The notes: generated by a model from the sequence alone, not told the origin. A stretch of 64,000 bases of DNA from Archivesica marissinica (GCA_014843695.1 CM026390.1:10363890-10427889), one strand, 5' to 3'; counted from the first letter of the stretch, positions 28,001 through 37,596 are shown. A program made the numbers and translations.

Positions 28001-31000
28001 AATTATAGTTTAATGTTTCTCTATCAATTATAGTTTAATGTTTCTCTATGAATTATAGTTTAATGTTTCTCTATGAATTATAGTTTAATGTTTCTCTATC
28101 AATTATAGTTTAATGTTTCTCTATGAATTATAGTTTAATGTTTTTCTATGAATTATAGTTTAATGTTTCTCTATGTATTATAGTTTAATGTTTCTCTATC
28201 AATTATAGTTTAATGTTTCTCTATCAATTATAGTTTAATGTTTCTCTATGTATTATAGTTTAATGTTTCTCTATGTATTATAGTTTAATGTTTCTCTATG
28301 TATTATAGTTTAATGTTTCTCTATGAATTATAGTTTAACCCTTTCCTTCATAGAGATTTAGGTTAATATACTATTTTATCCTACCTTCATGTGAAATAAC
28401 GTACAAAAATGGCCTGCCTAATAAATTTTGCTTATTAGTCAGTGCCTAATAAAGCTTTCATGACGTCATAGGGCACTCCGTGGATATAAATAGAAATATC
28501 AATGCGCAACATATTACCAAGTGCGTAGCGAGTTTGTAAGCTGTCATGGCTAGTTTGTTTGTTTTTGTGTCGGGTGCACACTCAGAATGTAGGATAAATA
28601 GAATATTAGGTTACTGTCTTATACATTTTAATTTATTAGGCTCGTCTCCGAAAAAATACAAGGCTCGGCAGAGCCTCGCCTTGTATTTTTTCTCCGACTC
28701 GCCTAATAAATAAAAATTTATAAGACAGTAACCTAATATTCTCTATATATCTCCATACAAACGACAGCCATTTAGCTAGCATGCAGTGGATAAGTAGTCG
28801 CCATATCTATCCCACCTACATAGATATTACTGGAACTACATGAGATTCTGGCCTTTATTATGAACATTGGTTTACTACATTGTCAATGTATGTCGTATTG
28901 GTAATGGCGTCAAGAGGTGCTTCTATGGGGGAAAGGGATAATGTTTCTCTATGAATAATAGTTTAATGTTTTTCTATGAATAATAGTTTAATGTTTTTCT
29001 ATGAATAATACATGTAGTGTAATGTTTTTCTATGAATTATTGCTTAAAGTTTCTCATTGAAAATAAAATAAGAGCATTTGGCGACTTTACGGTCAAGCAG
29101 TATAATATCTGATATTGGCAGTCAATTATTCCCACAATATTTCCTGAATTTCTTCTGATTATAATAAGTTTGCCATATCTAAGCGCCACATATTTCAGCA
29201 TATATAATATGCATGAAAAGTCATATAACAAAAAAGAACTTACAGTTGAATTGCCAGTAGGATCTAGAACACATTTTAGCTTTGAATCCATTAGCTGGTC
29301 TGGTGATATATCCTTCCACTGTAAAACAAGAGTTATCAACATTATCACACATAAATCAACTATTATTGCAGGGTAGAGGGAGAAATAGCCTTCCTGGGAT
29401 CTTACTTCTCCCTGTATAACTTGACCTAGAGGGAGATATAGCCTTACTGGGATGTCTTACTTCTCCCTGTAGAACTTGACATAGAGGGAGATATAGTCTT
29501 CCTGGGATCATACTTCTCCCTGTAGAACTTGACATAGAGGGAGATATAGCCTTCCTGGGATGTCTTACTTCTCCCTGTAGAACTTGACATAGAGGGAGAT
29601 ATAGCCTTCCTGGGATGTCTTACTTCTCCCTGTAGAACTTGACCTAGAGGGAGATATAGCCTTACTGGGATGTCTTACTTCTTCATGTAGAACTTGACCT
29701 AGAGGGAGATATAGCCTTACTGGGATGTCTTACTTCTCCCTGTAGAACTTGACATAGAGATATAGCCTTCCTGGGATGTCTTACTTCTCCCTGTAGAACT
29801 TGACCTAGAGGGAGATATAGCCTTCCTGAGATGTCTTACTTCTCCCTGTAGGGCTTGACCTAGAGGGAGATATAGCCTTCCTGGGATGTCTTACTTCTCC
29901 CTGTAGAACTTGACATAGAGGAAGATATAGCCTTCCTGAGATGTCTTACTTCTCCCTGTAGGGCTTGACCTAGAGGGAGATATAGCCTTCCTGGGATGTC
30001 TTACTTCTCCCTGTAGAACTTGACCTAGAGGGAGATATAGCCTTCCTGGGATCTTACTTCTCCCTGTATAACTTGACCTAGAAGGAGATATAGCTTCCTG
30101 GGATGTCTTACATCTCCCTGTAGAACTTGACCTAGAGGGAGATATAGCCTTACTGGGAGGTCTTACTTCTCCCTGTAGAACTTGACATAGAGGGAGATAT
30201 AGCCATCCTGGGATGTCTTACTTCTCCCTGTAGAACTTGACATAGAGGGAGATATAGTCTTCCTGGGATCATACTTCTCCCTGTATAACTTGACATAGAG
30301 GGTGATATAGCCTTCCTGAGATGTCTTACTTCTCCCTATATAACTTGACATAGAGGGAGATATAGCCTTCCTGAGATGTCTTACTTCTCCCTGTAGAACT
30401 TGACATGGAGGGAGATATAGCCTTCCTGAGATGTCTTACTTCTCCCTGTAGAACTTGACATAGAGGGATATAGCCATCCTGGGATCTTACTTCTCCCTGT
30501 AGAACTTGACATAAAGGGAGATATAGCCTTCCTGGGATGTCTCACTTCTCCCGGTAGAACTTGACATAGAGGGAGATATAGCCTTCCTGGGATCTTACTT
30601 CTCCCTGTAGAACTTGACATAGAGGGAGATATAGCCTTTGTGGAATGTCTTACTTCTCCCTGTAGAACTTGACATAGAGGGAGATATAGCCTTCCTGGGA
30701 TCTTACTTCTCCCTGTAGAACTTGACATAGAGGGAGACATAGCCTTCCTGGGATCTTACTTCTCCCTGTAGAACTTGACATATAGGGAGATATAGCCTTC
30801 CTGGGATCTTACTTCTCCCTGTAGAACTTGACCTAGAGGGAGATATAGCCTTCCTGGGATCTTACTTCTCCCTGTATAACTTGACCTAGAGGGAGATACA
30901 GCCTTCCTGGGATGTCTTACTTCTCCCTGTAGAACTTGACATTGAGGGAAATATAGCCTTCCTGGGATCTTACTTCTCCCTGTAGAACTTGACCTAGAGG

Positions 31001-34000
31001 GAGATATAGCCTTCCTGTGATGTCTTACTTCTCCATGTAGAACTTGACATAGAGGGAGATATAGCCTTCCTGGGATGTCTTACTTCTCCCTGTAGAACTT
31101 GACCTAGAGGGAGATATAGCCTTCCTGGGATGTCTTACTTCTCCCTGTAGGGCTTGACATAGAGGGAGAAATAGCCTTCCTGGGACGTCTTTCTCCCTGT
31201 AGAACTTGACATAGAGGGAGATATAGCCTTACTGGGATGTCTTACTTCTCCCTGTAGAACTTGACATAGAGATATAGCCTTCCTGGGATGTCTTACTTCT
31301 CCCTGTAGAACTTGACCTAGAGGGAGATATAGCCTTCCTGAGATGTCTTACTTCTCCCTGTAGGGCTTGACCTAGAGGGAGATATAGCCTTCCTGGGATG
31401 TCTTACTTCTCCCTGTAGAACTTGACATAGAGGAAGATATAGCCTTCCTGAGATGTCTTACTTCTCCCTGTAGAACTTGACATAGAGGGAGATATAGCCT
31501 TCCTGGGATCTTACTTCTCCCTGTAGAACTTGACCTAGAGGGAGATATAGCCTTCCTGGGATCTTACTTCTCCCTGTATAACTTGACCTAGAGGGAGATA
31601 TAGCTTCCTGGGATGTCTTACATCTCCCTGTAGAACTTGACCTAGAGGGAGATATAGCCTTACTGGGAGGTCTTACTTCTCCCTGTAGAACTTGACATAG
31701 AGGGAGATATAGCCATCCTGGGATGTCTTACTTCTCCCTGTAGAACTTGACATAGAGGGAGATATAGTCTTTCTGGGATCATACTTCTCCCTGTATAACT
31801 TGACATAGAGGGTGATATAGCCTTCCTGAGATGTCTTACTTCTCCCTATATAACTTGACATAGAGGGAGATATAGCCTTCCTGAGATGTCTTACTTCTCC
31901 CTGTAGAACTTGACATGGAGGGAGATATAGCCTTCCTGAGATGTCTTACTTCTCCCTGTAGAACTTGACATAGAGGGATATAGCCATCCTGGGATCTTAC
32001 TTCTCCCTGTAGAACTTGACATAAAGGGAGATATAGCCTTCCTGGGATGTCTCACTTCTCCCGGTAGAACTTGACATAGAGGGAGATATAGCCTTCCTGG
32101 GATCTTACTTCTCCCTGTAGAACTTGACATAGAGGGAGATATAGCCTTTGTGGAATGTCTTACTTCTCCCTGTAGAACTTGACATAGAGGGAGATATAGC
32201 CTTCCTGGGATCTTACTTCTCCCTGTAGAACTTGACATAGAGGGAGATATAGCCTTCGTGGAATGTCTTACTTCTCCCTGTAGAACTTGACATAGAGGGA
32301 GACATAGCCTTCCTGGGATCTTACTTCTCCCTGTAGAACTTGACATATAGGGAGATGTAGCCTTCCTGGGATCTTACTTCTCCCTGTAGAACTTGACCTA
32401 GAGGGAGATATAGCCTTCCTGGGATCTTACTTCTCCCTGTATAACTTGACATTGAGGGAGACATAGCCTTCCTGTGATCTTACTTCTCCCTGTAGAACTT
32501 GACCTAGAGGGAGATATAGCTTCCTGGGATGTCTTACATCTCTCTGTAGAACTTGACCTAGAGGGAGATACAGCCTTCCTGGGATGTCTTACTTCTCCCT
32601 GTAGAACTTGACATTGAGGGAGACATAGCCTTCCTGGGATCTTACTTCTCCCTGTAGAACTTGACCTAGAGGGAGATATAGCTTCCTGGGATGTCTTACA
32701 TCTCTCTGTAGAACTTGACCTAGAGGGAGATACAGCCTTCCTGGGATGTCTTACTTCTCCCTGTAGAACTTGACATTGAGGGAAATATAGCCTTCCTGGG
32801 ATCTTACTTCTCCCTGTAGAACTTGACCTAGAGGGAGATATAGCCTTCCTGTGATGTCTTACTTCTCCCTGTAGAACTTGACATAGAGGGAGATATAGCC
32901 TTCCTGGAATGTCTTACTTCTCCCTGTAGAACTTGACCTAGAGGGAGATATAGCCTTCCTGGGATGTCTTACTTCTCCCTGTAGGGCTTGACATAGAGGG
33001 AGAAATAGCCTTCCTGGGACGTCTTTCTCCCTGTAGAACTTGACATAGAGGGAGATATAGCCTTCCTGGGATGTCTTATTTCTCCCTGTAGGGCTTGACA
33101 TAGAGGGAGATATAGCCTTCCTGGGATGTCTTACTTCTCCGTAGAACTTGACCTAGAGGGAGATATAGCCTTCCTGGGATCTTACTTCTCCCTGTAGAAC
33201 TTGACATAGAGGGAGATATAGCCTTTGTGGAATGTCTTACTTCTCCCTGTAGAACTTGACATAGAGGGAGATATAGCCTTCCTGGGATCTTACTTCTCCC
33301 TGTAGAACTTGACATAGAGGGAGATATAGCCTTCGTGGAATGTCTTACTTCTCCCTGTAGAACTTGACATAGAGGGAGATATAGCCTTCCTGGATGTCTT
33401 ACTTCTCCCTGTAGAACTTGACCTAGAGGGAGATATAGCCTTCCTGTGATGTCTTATTTCTCCCTGTAGAACTTGACATAGAGGGAAATATAGCCTTCCT
33501 GGGATCTTACTTCTCCCTGTAGAACTTGACCTAGAGGGAGATATAGCCTTCCTGTGATGTCTTACTTCTCCCTGTAGAACTTGACATAGAGGGAGATATA
33601 GCCTTCCTGGGATGTCTTACTTCTCCCTGTAGAACTTGACCTAGAGGGAGATATAGCCTTCCTGGGATGTCTTACTTCTCCATGTAGGGCTTGACATAGA
33701 GGGAGAAATAGCCTTCCTGGGATGTCTTTCTCCCTGTAGAACTTGACATAGAGGGAGATATAGCCTTCCTGGGATGTCTTATTTCTCCCTGTAGGGCTTG
33801 ACATAGAGGGAGATATAGCCTTCCTAAGATGTCTTACTTCTCCCTGTAGGACTTGACATAGAGGGAGATATAGCCTTCCTGGGATGTCTTACTTCTCCCT
33901 GTAAAACTTGACCTAGAGGGAGAAATAGTCTTCCTGGGATGTCTTACTTCTCCCTGTAGAACTTGACCTAGAGGGAGATATAGCCTTCCTGAGATGTCTT

Positions 34001-34325
34001 ACTTCTCCCTCCCTGTAGAACTTGACCTAGAGGGAGATATAGCCTTCCTGGGATGTCATACTTCTCCCTGTAGAACTTGACCTAGAGGGAGATATAGCCT
34101 TCCTGGGATGTCTTACTTCTCCCTGTGGGGCTTACTACAGGTTGGCTGTTTAATGGAAGTGACCAATAACAGAGGTTTGACTGTACTTCAATAGAGGTTC
34201 TAGGTGCAGAGTACTTACCAACTGTTCCTGGTTATCTATTTTACCATCGGGTGCAAACATTGTCTGTACCATAAACTTGTGTTTGTTCTTCTCAGTTGGG
34301 TCATAATCAAATGGTTGCAGCATAA
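9882..34325 (-). CDS. VAPA/VAPB: VAMP-associated protein (VAP), 3' five coding exons, 5' end not found
   Basis: This is an ER tail-anchored adaptor that binds FFAT-motif proteins at membrane contact sites (family knowledge). Five minus-strand exons join in phase at 34219-34325, 29244-29318, 25468-25584, 13836-13937 and 9882-10049, giving about 189 residues. In order they encode the second half of the MSP domain (MLQPFDYDP, then KHKFMVQT with the conserved Lys and Met of the FFAT pocket), the end of MSP (LMDSKLKCV), a Pro/Lys-rich linker, a coiled coil rich in Glu/Arg/Lys, and a C-terminal hydrophobic anchor ([13 protein letters not shown]) ending in KIVL and a stop. Every exon has AG/GT borders. 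Vertebrate VAPA/B have about 240-250 residues, so the missing part is the N-terminal half of MSP. I searched upstream to the ADSL gene and did not find it; it may be divergent, or it may lie outside the window. The introns are mostly minisatellite. Orthology to A versus B cannot be decided; invertebrates usually have one VAP. Confidence 0.93.
10050..10849. other. VAP intron, unique part
   Basis: AT-rich intron sequence with no recognised element, leading into the 60-bp array. Confidence 0.5.
10850..11452. repeat. minisatellite 5, 60-bp unit
   Basis: Ten copies with exact 60-bp period; cores are tgaaagattgtcccctgagg and gactcctggtcatatatc. Nearly uniform. Confidence 0.98.
11453..12653. other. 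VAP intron, unique part
   Basis: AT-rich, with a poly-G tract near 12332. No exon or element recognised. Confidence 0.45.
12654..13620 (-). mobile_element. hAT-superfamily transposon remnant with 5-bp flanking repeat
   Basis: The left end reads CAGGGGCGTACCCAGCC. The right end, reverse-complemented, reads CAGGCGCGTAACTGCC. Subterminal gatgtgga(t/c)gcc is shared in inverted orientation by both ends. The flanks are CTGGT and TTGGT, a 5-bp duplication with one mismatch. It encodes only the C-terminal dimerisation domain of the transposase, so it is internally deleted. It lies in the VAP intron between the coiled-coil and tail exons. Confidence 0.8.
13187..13426 (-). pseudogene. hAT transposase C-terminal dimerisation domain fragment
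   Basis: The frame reads [20 protein letters not shown] then [27 protein letters not shown] and a stop. The [12 protein letters not shown]...K..LRS.M...RL..LA pattern is diagnostic of the hATC domain at the end of hAT transposases and ZMYM1-like domesticated relatives. The BED finger and catalytic DDE region are absent, so this is a fragment and not a gene. Confidence 0.85.
13836..13937 (-). CDS. VAPA/VAPB: VAP exon: coiled coil
   Basis: This 34-codon phase-0 exon starts [20 protein letters not shown] and continues with [14 protein letters not shown]. Heptad spacing of Ile/Leu (I, L, I, L, I) between charged residues indicates a coiled coil, the dimerisation region of VAPs. The acceptor is ctatttcag and the donor gtatat. 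The intron towards the next exon holds a hAT remnant 216 bp away. Confidence 0.9.
14187..14400 (+). mobile_element. SINE-B, copy 1
   Basis: The head-like part holds B-box gagttcgagccccactgg; then come tgcccttagaaggcattta, ctccctcgtggcgatgg and the tail agagtgattaatataagttg with aaaataaatttgtataaact. The same tail recurs in several other copies in the window. Confidence 0.75.
14401..15370. other. VAP intron, unique part
   Basis: AT-rich, with a poly-C tract at 14520-14532. No exon recognised. Confidence 0.45.
16290..16475 (+). mobile_element. SINE-B-related fragment
   Basis: gagttcgagccctac, then ttgagcaagaaactttat and a tail gaagttgtagtacttg ... aaaataaattagtatagact resemble SINE-B. It is embedded in the 16.05-kb TIR element and is diverged. 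Confidence 0.5.
16565..16631. repeat. short inverted repeat (hairpin)
   Basis: gcaaacagcatagag and ctctatgctgtttgc are exact inverted arms, with a second inner pair atcagat/atctgat. It lies inside the 16.05-kb TIR element. Confidence 0.75.
17594..17804. mobile_element. TTAA-flanked MITE, family 1 copy 1
   Basis: TTAA lies at both borders (17590-17593 and 17805-17808). The inverted ends are CCCTTTCCCCCAT and TCCTTTCCTACAT. TTAA duplication with CCCTTT-type ends points to a piggyBac- or Kolobok-mobilised non-autonomous element. It has no ORF. Confidence 0.85.
17826..18300. repeat. minisatellite 7, 20-24-bp unit
   Basis: About 21 copies of gatgttgctagaggggtct with variable spacer. It is flanked by gagcaccgaaggt on the left and ggggtctgggggaataatcc on the right, both of which resemble parts of the 12.65-kb hAT remnant. 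Confidence 0.9.
18301..19350. other. VAP intron with a SINE
   Basis: Apart from the SINE-A copy and the degraded hAT-like start, this is AT-rich sequence with nothing recognised. Confidence 0.4.
18720..18949 (-). mobile_element. SINE-A, 5'-truncated copy 2
   Basis: It has the same body and tail as the 8.8-kb copy but lacks the first 50 or so bases of the head. gtttttaat lies on both sides (18709-18717, 18950-18958), the flanking duplication expected of truncated reverse transcription. Confidence 0.85.
19351..19532. mobile_element. small TIR element with ACAGTCAAACCTG ends
   Basis: The ends are ACAGTCAAACCTG and the exact inverted match CAGGTTTGACTGT, flanked by TA. The body repeats ggctgctta several times. 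TA flanks suggest Tc1/mariner-type mobilisation (inference). Confidence 0.65.
19648..20008. repeat. minisatellite 8, 57-bp unit
   Basis: Six copies and a part, with cores gatcacagtacatcaccttg and gcccaggtgattgattaacc. Confidence 0.95.
20036..20390. repeat. minisatellite 9, 36-bp unit
   Basis: Ten copies with core ctgatgcatgataaactgaa and tggccatgactt. It begins about 28 bp after minisatellite 8. The 36-bp period keeps frames open on both strands. Confidence 0.97.
20684..21640. repeat. minisatellite 10, 45-bp unit
   Basis: About 21 copies with cores cagggtgtactcaaggtc and gtgtagggttatact. The left half has ggtcggtgt and the right half ggtcaatgt, two homogenised blocks. Open frames exist on both strands because 45 is a multiple of 3. 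Confidence 0.97.
21641..22068. other. unique spacer between two related arrays
   Basis: AT-rich intron sequence. No feature recognised. Confidence 0.5.
22069..25203. repeat. minisatellite 11, 52-bp unit, contains assembly gap
   Basis: About four copies before and 37 after a run of N. Cores are acagggtgtaaccaaggtcg, gtgcaccctgtagggttat and acttcacatgtat. It is related to minisatellite 10 but each unit has 7 extra bases (caccctg). True copy number is unknown. Confidence 0.96.
22281..23280. other. assembly gap of exactly 1,000 N
   Basis: A round-number placeholder inside the 52-bp array, so its real length is unknown. Frames that cross it are meaningless. Confidence 0.99.
25468..25584 (-). CDS. 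VAPA/VAPB: VAP exon: variable linker
   Basis: This 39-codon phase-0 exon runs from [18 protein letters not shown] to KPASPQR. The acceptor is tctgtttcag and the donor gtaagg. It is Pro/Lys/Glu-rich, with no fold visible, as expected for the poorly conserved linker between MSP and coiled coil. Assignment rests on position, splice sites, open phase and higher GC than its surroundings, rather than on strong similarity. Confidence 0.85.
25585..26317. other. VAP intron, unique part
   Basis: AT-rich sequence upstream (in gene orientation) of the linker exon. No feature recognised. Confidence 0.5.
28339..28937. mobile_element. TTAA MITE, family 1 copy 2, inside the 25-bp array, with nested insert
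   Basis: The ends are CCCTTTCCTTCATAGAG and, inverted, TCCCTTTCCCCCATAG. The left flank is TTAA; the right flank is ATAA, one change. It interrupts the 25-bp array at the unit's own ttaa. It is longer than its sisters (599 versus 211 and 235 bp) because about 375 bp, roughly 28374-28748, containing a large palindrome, is inserted within it. Confidence 0.85.
28601..28741. repeat. 141-bp near-perfect palindrome
   Basis: The arms gaatattaggttactgtctt and its reverse complement are followed inward by further matched stretches (cctaataaa, gaaaaaatacaaggc) around a centre gctcggcagagc. It lies in the insert nested in the family 1 MITE. Confidence 0.85.
29244..29318 (-). CDS. VAPA/VAPB: VAP exon: end of MSP domain
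   Basis: This 25-codon exon is in phase 0 on both sides and reads [20 protein letters not shown], then TGNST. The acceptor (ttttacag) and donor (gtaagt) are both good. WK..KPDELMDSKLRC is the matching stretch in vertebrate VAPs. A 55-bp array begins about 58 bp upstream of the acceptor (at 29376), and a 25-bp array ends about 195 bp past the donor. Confidence 0.93.
29376..34130. repeat. minisatellite 13, 52/55-bp unit with higher-order repeats
   Basis: About 87 copies; cores are gggagatatagccttcctgg, tcttacttctccctgtag and aacttgacatagag. Length variants come from presence or absence of gtc-type bases. Blocks recur at about 1,510 bp (for example 30163-30351 and 31673-31861) and at about 703 bp (32859 and 33562). 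It fills nearly the whole VAP intron between 29318 and 34219. Confidence 0.97.
34137..34186. mobile_element. fragment of the ACAGTCAAACCTG element
   Basis: ggttggctgtttaatgga through gaggtttgactgta matches the right end of the 19.35-kb element. It abuts the end of the 55-bp array, just before the VAP donor at 34218. Confidence 0.6.
34219..34325 (-). CDS. VAPA/VAPB: VAP exon: MSP domain, FFAT-binding strand
   Basis: The acceptor lies at 34326-34327 (tttacag on the minus strand) and the donor gtaagt at 34213-34218. The exon begins with two bases of a split Val codon, then reads [17 protein letters not shown] and on to [12 protein letters not shown] matches the part of human VAPB that carries Lys87 and Met89, the residues that contact FFAT motifs (established). 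The intron on its 5' side is a 42-bp array that starts about 40 bp from the acceptor. Confidence 0.94.
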
Positions 34326-34361
34326 CTGTAAACAGAACAAAACAATATGGAGTCTTTTATC

Positions 34362-36500
34362 ACCACTCCGACCCACACATTCCAGGCAGGTAGGACACTC
34401 TTTATCACCACTCCGACCAACATTCCAGGCAGGTAGGACAATCTTTATCACACTCTAACCCACATTCCAGGCAGGTAGGACAATCTTTATCACACTCTGA
34501 CCCACATTCCAGGCAGGTAGGACAATCTTTATCACACTCTAACCCACATTCCAGGCAGGTAGGACAGTCTTTATTACACTCCAATCAATACATTCCAGGC
34601 AGGTAGGACAATCTTTATCACCACTCCGACCCTCATTCCAGGCAGGTAGGACAGTCTTTATCACTCTCTGACCCACATTCCAGGCAGGTAGGACAGTCTT
34701 TATCACACTCCGACCCGCATTCCAGGCAGGTAGGACAATCTTTATTACACTCCAATCAAAACATTCCAGGCAGGTAGGACAGTCTTTATCACACTCCGAC
34801 TCACATTCCAGGCAGGTAGGACAATCTTTATCACACTCCGACCCACATTCCAGGCAGGTAGGACAATCTTTATCACTCTCTGACCCACATTCCAGGCAGG
34901 TAGGACAGTCTTTATTACACTCCAATCAAAACATTCCAGGCAGGTAGGACAATCTTTTCACTCTCGACCCACATTCCAGCAGTAGGACTCTTATCACTCT
35001 CTGACCCACATTCCAGGCAGGTAGGACAGTCTTCATCACACTCCGACCCACATTCCAGGCAGGTAGGACAATCTTTATCACACTCCGACCCACATTCCAG
35101 GCAGGTAGGACAATCTTTATCACTCTCTGACCCACATTCCAGGCAGGTAGGACAATCTTTATCACTCTCTGACCCACATTCCCAGCAGGTAGGACGATCT
35201 TTATCACTCTCTGACCCACATTCCAGGTAGGTAGGACAGTCTTTATCACACTCCGACCCACATTCCAGGCAGGTAGGACAGTCTTTATCACACTCCGACC
35301 CACATTCCAGGCAGGTAGGACAATCTTTATCACACTCTGACCCACATTCCAGGCAGGTAGGACAATCTTTATCACTCTCTGACCCACATTCCAGGCAGGT
35401 AGGAAGTCTTTATTACACTCCAATCAATACATTCCAGGCAGGTAGAACAATCTTTATCACTCTCTGACCCTCATTCCAGGCAGGTAGGACAGTCTTTATC
35501 ACACTCCGACTCCATTCAGGCGGTAGGACATCTTTATCACCCTCCGACCCACATTCCAGGCAGGTAGGACAATCTTTATCACCTCTGACCCACATTCCAG
35601 GCAGGTAGGACAATTTATCACTCTCTGACCCACATTCCAGGCAGGAGACATCTTTATCACTCTCTGACCCACATTCCAGGCAGGTAGACAATCTTTATCA
35701 CACTCCGACCCCATTCCAGCAGGTGACAATCTTTATCACTCTCTAACCCACATTCCGGCATGTAGGACAATCTTTATCACTCTCTAACCCACATTCCAGG
35801 CAGGTAGGACAGTCTTTATCACTCTCTAACCCCATTCCAGGCAGGTAGGACAGTCTTTATTCACTCCAATCATACATTCCAGGCAGGTAGGACAATCTTT
35901 ATCACTCTCTGACCCACATTCCAGGCAGGTAGGATAGTCTTTCACACTCCGACCCACATTCCAGGCAGGTAGGACAATCTTTATCACACTCCGACCCACA
36001 TTCCATGTAGGTAGGACAGTCTTTATCACACTCCGACCCACATTCCAGGCAGGTAGGACAATCTTTATCACTCTCTGACCCACTCCAGCAGGTAGGACAG
36101 TCTTTATCACACTCCGACCCACATTCCAGGCAGGTAGGACAATCTTTATCACTCTCTGACCCACATTCCAGGCAGGTAGGACAATCTTTACCACTCTCTG
36201 ACCCACATTCCAGGCAGGTAGGACAATCTTTATCACACTCCGACCCACATTCCAGGCAGGTAGGACAGTCTTTATCACACTCCGACCCACATTCCAGGCA
36301 GGTAGGACACTCTTTATCACTCTCTGACCCACATTCCAGGCAGGTAGGACAATCTTTATCACACTCTGACACACATTCCAGGCAGGTAGGACAGTCTTTA
36401 TCACACTCTGACACACATTCCAGGCAGGTAGGACAGTCTTTATTACACTCCAATCAATACATTCCAGGCAGGTAGGACAGTCTTTATCACTCTCCAACAC
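34362..36500. repeat. minisatellite 14, 42-bp unit
   Basis: About 50 copies with cores acccacattccaggcaggta and ggacaatctttatcac. Many small indels lie between 35400 and 35900. It starts about 40 bp from the VAP acceptor at 34326. A minus-strand Cys-rich frame (CPTCLECGSE) stays open because 42 is a multiple of 3. Confidence 0.97.
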
Positions 36501-37086
36501 TCACATTCCATGCTGGCAGGTAGGACATTGTTTATCACACTACAACCAACACATTCCATGCAGGCAGGTAGGACAGTGTTTATCACATACCATCCCACAC
36601 ATTCCATTAGGCAGGTAGCTCAGTGTTTATCACATACCATCCCACACATTCCATGCAGGCAGGTAGCTCAGTGTTTATCATATACAGACCAACACATTCC
36701 ATGCAGGCAGGTAGGACAGTGTTTATCACATACCGTCCCACACATTCCATGCAGGCCGGTAGCTCAGTGTTTATCACATACTGTCCCACACATTCCATGC
36801 AGGCAGGTAGGACAGTGTTTATCACATACCATCCCACACATTCCATGCAGGCAGCTAGCTCAGTGTTTATCACATACCGTCCCACACATTCCATGCACAC
36901 AGGTAGGTCAGTGTTTATCACATTCCGTCCCACACATTCCATGCAGGCAGGTAGCTCAGTGTTTATCACATACCGTCCCACACATTCCATGCAGGCAGGT
37001 AGCTCAGTGTTTATCACATACCGTCCCACACATTCCATGCACACAGGTAGCTCAGTGTTTATCACATACCGTCCCACACATTCTGT
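36501..37086. repeat. minisatellite 15, 48-bp unit
   Basis: Twelve copies with cores cacacattccatgcaggcag and gtagctcagtgtttatcac. It is directly continuous with minisatellite 14 and clearly derived from the same ancestral unit. Confidence 0.97.
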
Positions 37087-37596
37087 CATCAATCACCAGT
37101 ACACATAAAAACTCATAGATCTTCCATAAGTTGGCTGATTGCTTCAAATAACATAATTTTACATTCATGATGCGATTTAAAGCAGAGTACACACAACTGT
37201 AACCAATTATCCATGAAGAACAGTTGCTCACAGCCATTTGTGAAAAATTGGCCGATGTTAACCAATTCAGGGAAGTCTCTTATTTAAAGTGTTTTATTCA
37301 AATGCTAAATCAATCTATAATTCACTGGCAAATTTAATCTAGTTGTTATTTTACTTTAGTAATCTATCAACGGCATTGGTGATGCTGTAAAGATATCCAT
37401 AAAGGGAGGTGATTTATGAATACTAATTTTGCAAAATCCAATTCATTTGTGGTCAATCTTCTATCATTTTAAAACTGATTATTATATTCTACTTAAGACT
37501 ATCTTAGTGTACATACTATGCAAATGTAAACTGGGGCTTTAACATTTAACTCTTTTAATTTTGCACGCAAACAGCGAGTGACACCAACAGTCAAAT
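37087..37596. other. unique AT-rich DNA
   Basis: No exon recognised on either strand. This is one of the places where the missing VAP 5' exons could have been expected. Confidence 0.45.

Larger units (their letters stand above)
26318..29047. repeat. minisatellite 12, 25-bp unit, interrupted by MITE
   Basis: About 80 copies of ttatagtttaatgtttctct plus a variable five-base end (atgaa, atcaa, atgta, acgaa, attga) at 26318-28338, with four degraded copies at 28942-29047 beyond the TTAA MITE. The variable pentamer gives each unit one of a few types. Confidence 0.97.

Noticed and set aside
34539..36500. Cys-rich repeat protein (CPTCLECGSECDKD) on the minus strand
   Set aside because: It looks like a zinc-binding repeat, but the 42-bp period explains the open phase. 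Indels break it often, the frame changes along the array, and it lies within a VAP intron.
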